DNA of 64,000 bases, from NCBI GenBank assembly GCA_964019135.1, contig OZ025248.1, positions 53,313,670-53,377,669 on the forward strand. Direction: 5' to 3'. This DNA comes from Arenicola marina. Its lineage: Eukaryota > Annelida > Polychaeta > Arenicolidae. The translations under genes and the position numbers were made by a program. Positions 55,506 to 64,000 of this stretch are shown here, piece after piece (the stretch's first letter is position 1; every line of letters begins with the position of its first letter). Under the pieces are notes generated by a model. The model saw only the letters and a program-made list of their open reading frames with translations. It searched no databases and was not told where the DNA came from.

Positions 55506-58500
55506 ATGATGCAGTTGGGACTTCCTTTCTGACAGCCGGTCTCTCTCAGGGAACCTGGTACAGTCGTGACGTCCTCTCTGACAGTCGCTCTCCCTTCTGG
55601 GAACCGGGTACAGTTGTGACCACGAGTGCTTAACTTCTTCGTTCATTATTAGTCCCAACGCGGTCATCTGCACTAAGCCCCACCTCTCATAGTCTATATA
55701 AGCAATATATAGACTATGAGAGGTGGGGCTTAGTGCAGATGACCGCGTGAGGACTAATAATGAACGAAGAAGTTAAGCGCCCGTGGTTGTGACGTCCTCA
55801 CTGACAGTCGCTCTCCCTCTGGGAGCCTGGTACAGTTGTGACGTCCTCACTGACAGTCGCTCTCCCTCTGGGAGCCTGGTACAGTTGTGACGTCCTCACT
55901 GACAGTCGCTCTCCCTCTGGCAACCTGGTACAGTTGTGACGTCCTCACTTTCAGTCGCTCTCCCCCAGGGAACCGGGTACAGTTATGGCGTCCTCATTGA
56001 CAGTCGCTCTCCCTCAGGGAACCAGGTACAGTTGTGACTTCCTTTCTGACATCCGCTCTCCCTCAGGGAACCTGGTACAGTTGTGACGTCCTCACTGACA
56101 GTCGCTCTCTCTCAGGGAACGTGGTACAGTTATGACGTCCTCACTGACAGTCGCTCTCTCAGGGAACCTGGTACAGTTATGACGTCCTCACTGACAGTCG
56201 CTCTCTCAGGGAACCTGGTACAGTTGTGACGTCCTCACTGACATTCGCTCTCTCTCAGGGAACGTGGTACAGTTATGACGTCCTCACTGACAGTCGCTCT
56301 CTCAGGGAACCTGGTACAGTTGTGACGTCCTCACTGACAGTCGCTCTCTCTCAGGGAACGTGGTACAGTTATGACGTCCTCACTGACAGTCGCTCTCTCA
56401 GGGAACCTGGTACAGTTGTGACGTCCTCAATGACAGCCGCTCTCTCTCAGGGAACGTGGTACAGTTATGACGTCCTCACTGACAGTCGCTCTCTCAGGGA
56501 ACCTGGTACAGTTGTGACGTCCTCACCGACAGTCGCTCTCTCAGGGAACCTGGTACAGTCGTGACGTCCTCACTGACAGTCGCTCTCTCAGGGAACCTGG
56601 TACAGTTGTGACGTCCTCACTGACAGTCGCTCTCTCTCAGGGAACGTGGTACAGTTATGACGTCCTCACTGACAGTCGCTCTCTCAGGGAACCTGGTACA
56701 GTTGTGACGTCCTCACTGACAGTCGCTCTCCCTCTGGGAACCTGGTACAGTTGTGACGTTCTCTCTGACAGTCGCTCTCCCTCAGGGAACGTGGTACAGT
56801 TATGACGTCCTCACTGACAGTCGCTCTCTCAGGGAACCTGGTACAGTTGTGACGTCCTCACTGACAGTCGCTCTCCCTCTGGGAACCTGGTACAGTTGTG
56901 ACGTTCTCTCTGACAGTCGCTCTCTCTCAGGGAACCTGGTACAGTTGTGACGTCCTCACTGACAGTCGCTCTCCCTCTGTGAACCTGGTACAGTTATGAC
57001 GTCCTCACTGACAGTCGCTCTCTCAGGGAACCTGGTACAGTTGTGACGTCCTCACTGACAGTCGCTCTCTCTCAGGGAACGTGGTACAGTTATGACGTCC
57101 TCACTGACAGTCGCTCTCTCAGGGAACCTGGTACAGTTGTGACGTCCTCACTGACAGTCGCTCTCTCTCAGGGAACCGGGTACAGTTGTGACGTCCTCAC
57201 TGACAGCCGCTCTCTCTCAGGGAACGTGGTACAGTTGTGACGTCCTCACTGACAGTCGCTCTCTGAGGGAACCTGGTACAGTTGTGACGTCCTCACTGAC
57301 AGTCGCTCTCCCTCTGTGAACCTGGTACAGTTATGACGTCCTCACTGACAGTCGCTCTCTCAGGGAACCTGGTACAGTTGTGACGTCCTCACTGACAGTC
57401 GCTCTCTCTCAGGGAACGCGGTACAGTTATGACGTCCTCACTGACAGTCGCTCTCTCAGGGAACCTGGTACAGTTGTGACGTCCTCACTGACAGTTGCTC
57501 TCTCTCAGGGAACCGGGTACAGTTGTGACGTCCTCACTGACAGCCGCTCTCTCTCAGGGAACGTGGTACAGTTGTGACGTCCTCACTGACAGTCGCTCTC
57601 TGAGGGAACCTGGTACAGTTGTGACGTCCTCACTGACAGTGGCTCTCTCTCAGGGAACCGGGTACAGTTGTGACGTCCTCACTGACAGCCGCTCTCTCTC
57701 AGGGAACGTGGTACAATTATGACGTCCTCACTGACAGTCGCTCTCTCAGGGAACCTGGTACAGTTGTGACGTCCTCACCGACAGTCGCTCTCTCAGGGAA
57801 CCGGGTACAGTCGTGACGTCCTCACTGACAGTCGCTCTCTCAGGGAACCTGGTACAGTCGTGACGTCCTCACTGACAGTCGCTCTCTCAAGGAACCTGGT
57901 ACAGTTGTGACGTCCTCACTGACAGTCGCTCTCTCTCAGGGAACGTGGTACAGTTATGACGTCCTCACTGACAGTCGCTCTCTCAGGGAACCGGGTACAG
58001 TTGTGACTTCCTTTCGGACATCCGCTCTCCCTCAGGGAACCTGGTACAGTTGTGACGTCCTCACTGACAGTCGCTCTCTCAGGGAACCTGGTACAGTTGT
58101 GACGTCCTCACTGACAGTCGCTCTCTCAGGGAACCGGGTACAGTTCTGACTTCCTTTCTGACATCCGCTCTCCCTCAGAGAACCTGGTACAGTTGTGACG
58201 TCCTCACTGACAGTCGCTCTCTCAGGAAACCGGGTACAGTTCTGACTTCCTTTCTGACATCCGCACTCCCTCAAGAAACCTGGTACAGTTGTGACGTCCT
58301 CACTGACAGTCGCTCTCTCTGGGAACCTGGTACAGTTGTGACGTCCTCACTGACAGTCGCTCTCTCAGGGAACCGGGTACAGTTGTGACTTCCTTTCTGA
58401 CATCCGCTCTCCCTCAGGGAACCTGATACAGATGTGACGTCCTCACTGACAGTCGCTCTCTCAGGGAACCGGGTACAGTTGTGACTTCCTTTCTGACATC

Positions 58501-59795
58501 CGCTCTCCCTCAGGGAACCTGGTACAGTTGTGACGTCCTCACTGACAGTCGCTCTCTCAGGGAACCGGGTACAGTTGTGACTTTCTTTCTGACATCCGCT
58601 CTCCCTCAGGGAACCTGGTACAGTTGTGACGTCCTCACTGACAGTCGCTCTCTCAGGGAACCGGGTACAGTTGTGACGTCCTCACTGACAGTCGCTCTCT
58701 CAGGGAACCGGGTACAGTTGTGACTTCCTCACTGACAGTCGCTCTCTCTCAGGGAACCTGGTACAGTTGTGACGTCCTCACTGACAGTCGCTCCCTCAGG
58801 GAACCTGGTACAGTTGTGACGTCCTCACTGACAGTCGCTCTCTCAGGGAACCGGGTACAGTTCTGACTTCCTTTCTGACATCCGCTCTCCCTCAGAGAAC
58901 CTGGTACAGTTGTGACGTCCTCACTGACAGTCGCTCTCTCAGGAAACCGGGTACAGTTCTGACTTCCTTTCTGACATCCGCACTCCCTCAAGAAACCTGG
59001 TACAGTTGTGACGTCCTCACTGACAGTCGCTCTCTCTGGGAACCTGGTGCAGTTGTGACGTCCTTACTGACAGTCGCTCTCTCAGGGAACCGGGTACAGT
59101 TGTGACTTCCTTTCTGACATCCGCTCTCCCTCAGGGAACCTGATACAGATGTGACGTCCTCACTGACAGTCGCTCTCTCAGGGAACCGGGTACAGTTGTG
59201 ACTTCCTTTCTGACATCCGCTCTCCCTCAGGGAACCTGGTACAGTTGTGACGTCCTCACTGACAGTCGCTCTCTCAGGGAACCGGGTACAGTTGTGACTT
59301 TCTTTCTGACATCCGCTCTCCCTCAGGGAACCTGGTACAGTTGTGACGTCCTCACTGACAGTCGCTCTCTCAGGGAACCGGGTACAGTTGTGACGTCCTC
59401 ACTGACAGTCGCTCTCTCAGGGAACCGGGTACAGTTGTGACTTCCTCACTGACAGTCGCTCTCTCTCAGGGAACCTGGTACAGTTGTGACGTCCTCACTG
59501 ACAGTCGCTCCCTCAGGGAACCTGGTACAGTTGTGACGTCCTCACTGACAGTCGCTCTCTGAGGGAACCTGGTACAATTGTGACGTCCTCACTGACAGTC
59601 GCTCTCCCTCTGGGAACCTGGTACAGTTGTGACGTCCTCACTTTCAGTCGCTCTCCCCCAGGGAACATGGTACAGTTGTGACGTCCTCACTGACAGTCGC
59701 TCTCTCTCAGGGAACCTGGTACAGTTGTGACGTCCTCACTGACAGTCGCTCTCTCTCAGGGAACCTGGTACAGTCGTGACGTCCCCTCTGACAGA
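55505..59795 (+). repeat. 47/49-bp minisatellite downstream of REV3L
   Basis: Unit contains gacgtcctcactgacagtcg, ctctctcaggga and cctggtacagttgt, in 47- and 49-bp versions, for 4.3 kb. A 717-bp block is duplicated (for example 58032-58274 recurs at 58749-58991). It is interrupted by the foldback element at 55621. Whether it is transcribed depends on the unknown polyadenylation site. Confidence 0.92.
55621..55785. mobile_element. Foldback MITE with 8-bp target-site duplication
   Basis: 165 bp: left arm 55621-55700, five-base loop agcaa, right arm 55706-55785. The two 80-base arms pair with only four mismatches. Ends are cacgagtgcttaac / gttaagcgcccgtg. The flanks gttgtgac at 55613-55620 and 55786-55793 are identical, and the surrounding minisatellite unit has this word only once, so it is a true target-site duplication. 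An 8-bp duplication suggests a hAT- or P-like transposase in trans. Confidence 0.9.
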
Positions 59796-60719
59796 GCCTA
59801 TTGTTAACCTGGCTAGCTCCCCGTGCCACGGCTTCTCGTGACGCGGGCGCCATTGACAATTTACCGTAATTATCAATTTGTGTACGTGGTGAGTGACAGC
59901 AACCTTGTACAGTTGTGGCATCTATGATTGACTTGATCATGTTTTATATTCACCGTAATTATAAACCGTGTATATATACATAAAACAGAATTAACTGTTT
60001 ATCCAACAAACGGGCAGTGTCTAAATGCTCCATGTACCAATTGTTACAATGCGAAATAAACGTATGGTAGTCTCGGCGGTATGTTTGGAATAACTGAATA
60101 GTTTGACTGTTAAGTGAAGGTTTATGAATCTCGATATGTTGAATGAATGATTTAAGTTTATTAATGCCGATATATGAAGAATAAACGACTAGTTTATGCA
60201 GTGGTTTATGTAAATCTTTAAACAAGAACAAACATGATCAAAATAAATATTTCATTATAATTATAAGTAATCATGACATGATACCCAAAGAGCAAACAAT
60301 TAATGTGAATGAACATTATATTCAATGTTAAAGGAGCCTGTGCTGTGTTGTGAACCAGCAGACCATCATGGGTTGCCATGGGCTCTGACATGGGCAGCTG
60401 GGGTAGGGTTTATCCAGCCACAGGGCATGCAGTGTCGCGGGAGGTATCTTGGGATTATGTTAAAGCCTTTGTGTACACAGAAGTGGCCTGAAACAACAAA
60501 ATTGTCCCGTTTCCTATGCACTGTTGTGTCACATGGTTGGCATGTCGCAGATACTGGGTGTCTTCCAATCGGCGCATTGATATAATGATATCAATAACAT
60601 CAACATATAGTCTATATGAACAAAACACACGACTGTCAACGATATATTATGTAATATTTATACCGTGTATTGTAGTGTGTAATTTTGCAGTTATTTAGAT
60701 TTATTTGTACTATTATGGA

Positions 60720-60725
60720 AATAAA
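60720..60725 (+). terminator. Candidate polyadenylation signal
   Basis: AATAAA downstream of the REV3L stop. Others at about 60055 and 60242 are equally possible; if used, the 3' untranslated region would contain the whole 47/49-bp array. Confidence 0.3.
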
Positions 60726-61434
60726 ATGTCTATTAGATACCCCGTCAGTTTCATTCTTATGACCGCACTGCCCATCGGTGTAATGAATAGCGTGTGTCAA
60801 TGGCGTGACCAGTGCGCCCAGTCTACCCACGTCTGTAGCATAGGTTGCTTTTTGTAAAGATGCGGCATGTGCGAGTACACCCCCCCCCCCCACCACCCAG
60901 CCTCCGAATCAAGTGTGATGGTGCCACCCCCCCCCCCATGGGAAGCGACTGCGGTACGAAGTGCCCGCCCTCGCCGCCCCTCGCATCAGACCCGAAGCCG
61001 ACGGTAAAAATAGTTGCTTTAATAAGCTTTATTTATTTACGATTAGTAATAGCTTCTTGTTGACGTCATTACGGTTGGCCATAGTCCCATATGAGACGGT
61101 TGTTGCTCCGCACAATAGTCTCCGCAGGCAGCAAAGGTGGGTGGAAGATTAGTTTGCGTGTGCGACTATGTGTTCTTAACGGTACGATCCATCAAACCAT
61201 CGTCATTTTGTACTATGATACCTAAACTTCATATTAACCGTAAAACCCAAATGCATATGAACGAACATTGGGATCGCGTTAATATCAAGTCATTTGAGAT
61301 TAAACTTTCTTGTCGTTCATCGCGCCATTCTGTATTTGGTCATTCTTCATCATCGGCTTTCGCCAGGTGGCGTTTCGCTTGTTGCGTGTCAATGGCTGGG
61401 TGTACGGAGCGCCACCAAGCGAATGGTGTTGTTT

Positions 61435-61485
61435 TGACTGTGCGCATGCGCAATTTCTCCACAACGGTGGGTAAAATGGCGGATG
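61435..61485. promoter_or_regulatory. Possible promoter-type motifs (NRF1-like, YY1-like)
   Basis: The palindrome tgcgcatgcgca matches the NRF1 consensus, and aaaatggcgga about 30 bases on matches YY1. Such a pair often marks animal housekeeping promoters, but no downstream gene is visible. Confidence 0.25.
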
Positions 61486-62163
61486 GAACAGAGCTGTCTG
61501 CTGGCTCGACAAAATAACAAATCATATCGTCGTAATAGTCCCATATGAGACAAAAAAAATAAAGCATATCGTCGACTTTCACAAAATTTACAAAAAACTA
61601 TTGCCTTACCCCAAAAAGTTGTCGCCATCAAAACCGCTTCTCGCCACGCATGTTTGTGCATTAGCGTTCAGGATTTGATGGTTAGGACATGTGGCGTTGT
61701 TGTGTAAAACCAACAACGTCACATGGGGCTAAGTTTATCTGCCGGCCGCTCTCTCATAGGTGGACAGGGTGATGATCCCGGAATGTAGTGACACACCAAT
61801 TCAACACAGAGAGTGCAAATGTCCTGCATTGCTCTTTATTGACATCCGACTGCAGTAAGTGGTGAAGTCTCTTGCCAAGTCACTGCGGTTAGCCGCTGTA
61901 CCCCTCACGACTGCGACGGTTGTCTTATGGATGTGTCGCTGACATGTTGAATCTTTTTTACCTTGCCATAGCTCAAATAACACCGGGTATTGTACGGTGT
62001 TTATGAATAACCAAATACATAATTTCAGTTATATATTGAAAAGAAGCACAGTACCGTTTCCGTTTCTAAGAATTAAACCTCGGCAAAACCAGGTTAGTTT
62101 GTTTCACTCGCATTTGGTCGTCAGATATACAATAACTTGGCGTTTGCTTCTATCTGTCGCGTG

Positions 62164-62169
62164 TTTATT
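62164..62169 (-). terminator. Candidate polyadenylation signal of the minus-strand gene
   Basis: Reads AATAAA on the minus strand, just after the stop codon at 62222. Confidence 0.4.
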
Positions 62170-62221
62170 GGCGTGTGCCCTGTTCACGTGGGCGGCCCCA
62201 GCCCCAGGACCCACGTGGTCC

Positions 62222-63129
62222 TCAGCGGGCGCCTCGCTTGCTCTGGCACCGCTGCACGATGCACCCAACGCGGGTCGGGCCGGACAGGGAGCTGCACTTG
62301 GACTGGATGCAGGCGCTGATGGTGTCCCCCCACCGGCGCTTGGGCAGAGGGATTCGGTCACGTAGGGACATGTAGGCGGGCCACACCAAACCTGGGTCAT
62401 CCTCAACTTGACCGCCTCCTCCTCCGCCCATGCCCCCGTCGTCACCCCTGCCTCTGACGCTGCCCCAGTCGCCGCCTCCGCGTCCGCCTGGGCTGTAGGT
62501 GTCTGACCACCGCCCAGGCTTGCCATAGCCCCCGCTGGCTCTCTGCGCCCCCCGAACGAATAACGCTTCCAGAGACTGCAAACGCGTCCGTCTTTTTTCC
62601 CGGCTTCCTCTGACAGTGGCTGGGACATATTCATACAACGACCGGGAAGAGGCTGGAGGGGGAGGTGGCAGTGAAGTTGGACCTGGTGCTGGCAGGCCGG
62701 CTTGGAACTTCATAGGAGCCCCCGAGCTCGACTCTAGGGTCTGTACGCCAGCCGAATGGGTTAAACCCGGATCTAAGGAGTGCAAGCCGCCGTCGGATAC
62801 ACCATCTGATGGGCGACCCCCGAGAGAAATGTCCCCCACGTCATTCGAATGTGCCGCTATCAGAGCAGCGAGTGCTGGCCTGCCGTCAACGTCATCATTC
62901 CCTTGCCTGCTGACGCTTTCCGCTAAGTGACACAATGCGAGGACGCGACGAATGTCCTTAAAACGAGAGCCGTCCACTGTGACGTCACCTCCGTTTGCAC
63001 CAATCACAACCGTGGGTTTGATGCCGAGAAGCCACTTGCGCACTGTAACCTGAGGCCGCATCTTGTGGATGTGATCGCAACGCTCTTTGAAATGAGCCTC
63101 GGAGAAGGGACCGGGTCTATTCCAGTTTC
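62222..63129 (-). CDS. Unrecognised protein, probable last coding exon
   Basis: Open in one frame from an acceptor-like ccgcag (minus strand, ending at 63130) to a stop at 62222. It starts TGNRPGPFSEAHFKERCDHI, continues HKMRPQVTVRKWLLGIKPTV, has a low-complexity Ser/Pro/Gly-rich middle including a glycine run, and ends RRWGDTISACIQSKC ... GCIVQRCQSKRGAR with four cysteines as two C-x4-C pairs ten residues apart. Codon usage is GC-rich like the REV3L exons, and a minus-strand AATAAA (tttatt at 62164-62169) lies about 55 bases past the stop. I do not recognise the family and assign no function. An internal ATG (63059-63061) could also be a start. Confidence 0.55.
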
Positions 63130-63344
63130 TGCGGTTAGAAAGTCACATTAGTCACACAGCCAGGCATACTTATCAATGATTTTAAGCGTTAAATAAGAAA
63201 ACAATGTCTTTAACTTAAATTTATCTTAAATTTGAAAAGCTCCCGCCATTGTAAAAAGTTGCTGATATGAATATAAATGCCGGTTTAAATACTTATTCAA
63301 GGTGAGGCTCAGTAAATTAATTGTAATAATAAACATTTTTCTTC

Positions 63345-63690
63345 AGGGGGGTGGAAAATACCATTAATTTAGTTTTCGAAATATTAAGACACAATTTATC
63401 TACTTTAACCAATCGTTTAGTTTTGTTAGTTCCTTATTGAATTCCCTGATATTTTGTGTGCTGGTTCTGAAAATGTAGTGTCATCTGCGTATACAATAGC
63501 GTTAAATAGCGGTCTAAAATTGACACTTGCTAGATGTCGCGGCTAATAATATCAACAGCTTTGCAGAGGTCTAAATCAATGTTGATGGAAATTTTCCCTT
63601 CGTCTATTTTCTGGATTGTTTTTTTAATGAGTTCAAGTATTGCTAATTTGGTGGAATAGTTCTTTTTAGAACCGTATTGGTCAATTCTTA
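63345..63690 (-). pseudogene. Decayed LINE reverse-transcriptase fragment
   Basis: On the minus strand it reads QYGF.KNYSTKLAILELI, KTIQKIDEGKISINIDLDLC, then, after a deletion, AIVYADDTT and LNDWLKVDKLCLNISKTKLM in shifted frames. These are the conserved reverse-transcriptase blocks of CR1/jockey-like elements (YADD active site). Clearly inactive. Confidence 0.8.
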
Positions 63691-64000
63691 TACGTGGTAT
63701 CGTCACGTCAGCGCTCCCTACCCACCCTCGACAAATAGCGGCTACCTACTACACCACGGGGTGACCCCGAACGTTATAATTTTGAATGGGCCGGAAAAAT
63801 ACCGCGCAGGTTGCTTATGATTTTTTTTCTATCACTGGTGTTTGGTGAAATGCACGTTCCTAATTCACGTAGTTTTGAAGGAGACTTTCCCGATTAATTT
63901 ACATGTGTCAATCACGAGGGTCATTTTAGTCATGAAAATTATCAATATAATTTGTTATTATACCTTGTCATTATACTTTGTCATCGTAATTTGTTACTAT

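Larger units (their letters stand above)
59800..61780. other. Intergenic stretch after the arrays
   Basis: No convincing gene. Holds AATAAA-type signals at about 60055, 60242 and 60720 that could end the REV3L transcript, C tracts at about 60880 and 60928, and two direct copies of atagtcccatatgagac (about 61081 and 61529). Confidence 0.5.

Noticed and set aside
59959..60231. 90-codon minus-strand frame
   Set aside because: No recognisable similarity, AT-rich, no splice or start context; could not be supported.
61079..61546. Transposon bounded by the two atagtcccatatgagac copies
   Set aside because: They are direct, short, and without flanking duplications or coding content; only noted as a repeat pair.

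Overview
The window is a piece of an animal nuclear genome. Almost all of it (641-55299, + strand) is one gene, the catalytic subunit of DNA polymerase zeta (REV3/REV3L), the family B polymerase of translesion synthesis. I reconstructed 30 coding exons by following conserved protein blocks and checking every GT/AG junction for reading phase. The phases close across all 29 introns and the summed coding length is 16,119 nt (5,372 codons plus a TAA stop). The N-terminal exons lie upstream of base 1. The protein is much larger than human REV3L (about 3,130 residues), mainly because exon 10 is 11.2 kb of low-complexity, repeat-expanded coding sequence. The host is a marine-invertebrate-like metazoan. 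I favour a lancelet (amphioxus), because I recall reports of minisatellites overlapping exon-intron borders in that group, but this rests on memory and not on a search.

Layout: 1-490 tandem repeat built from a tRNA-like SINE; 641-5336 nine small exons; 5653-16864 the giant exon, ending in a REV7-binding motif; 16865-21286 an intron with pieces of a non-LTR retrotransposon and an interspersed repeat; 21287-24527 exons up to the degenerate exonuclease region; 24528-31793 an intron filled by a 57-bp minisatellite; 31794-37453 exons for polymerase motifs A and B, with further minisatellites; 37454-40438 a 33-bp minisatellite intron; 40439-40548 the exon holding catalytic motif C; 40549-50994 a 10.4-kb intron filled by another 33-bp minisatellite; 50995-55299 the remaining palm/thumb exons and the two C-terminal cysteine clusters; 55300-59800 tandem repeats after the stop codon, interrupted by a 165-bp foldback transposon; 59800-62160 no recognised gene; 62222-63129 a minus-strand open coding exon of unknown function; 63345-63690 a decayed minus-strand LINE reverse transcriptase.

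The most unusual property is that several tandem arrays do not just sit in introns. They are amplified copies of the splice junction itself, including exon bases. A 57-bp unit carries the 3' splice site of exon 16 (about 108 copies). A 33-bp unit carries the 5' splice site of exon 24 together with the codons of the catalytic YGDTD motif (about 300 copies). A 27-bp unit carries the donor of exon 26 (about 37 copies) and a 42-bp unit the donor of exon 29 (five copies). Smaller versions lie at the acceptors of exons 9 and 28. In the 57-, 27-, 42- and 15-bp cases, using another copy would change the protein in frame. In the 33-bp case the next codon is a stop.
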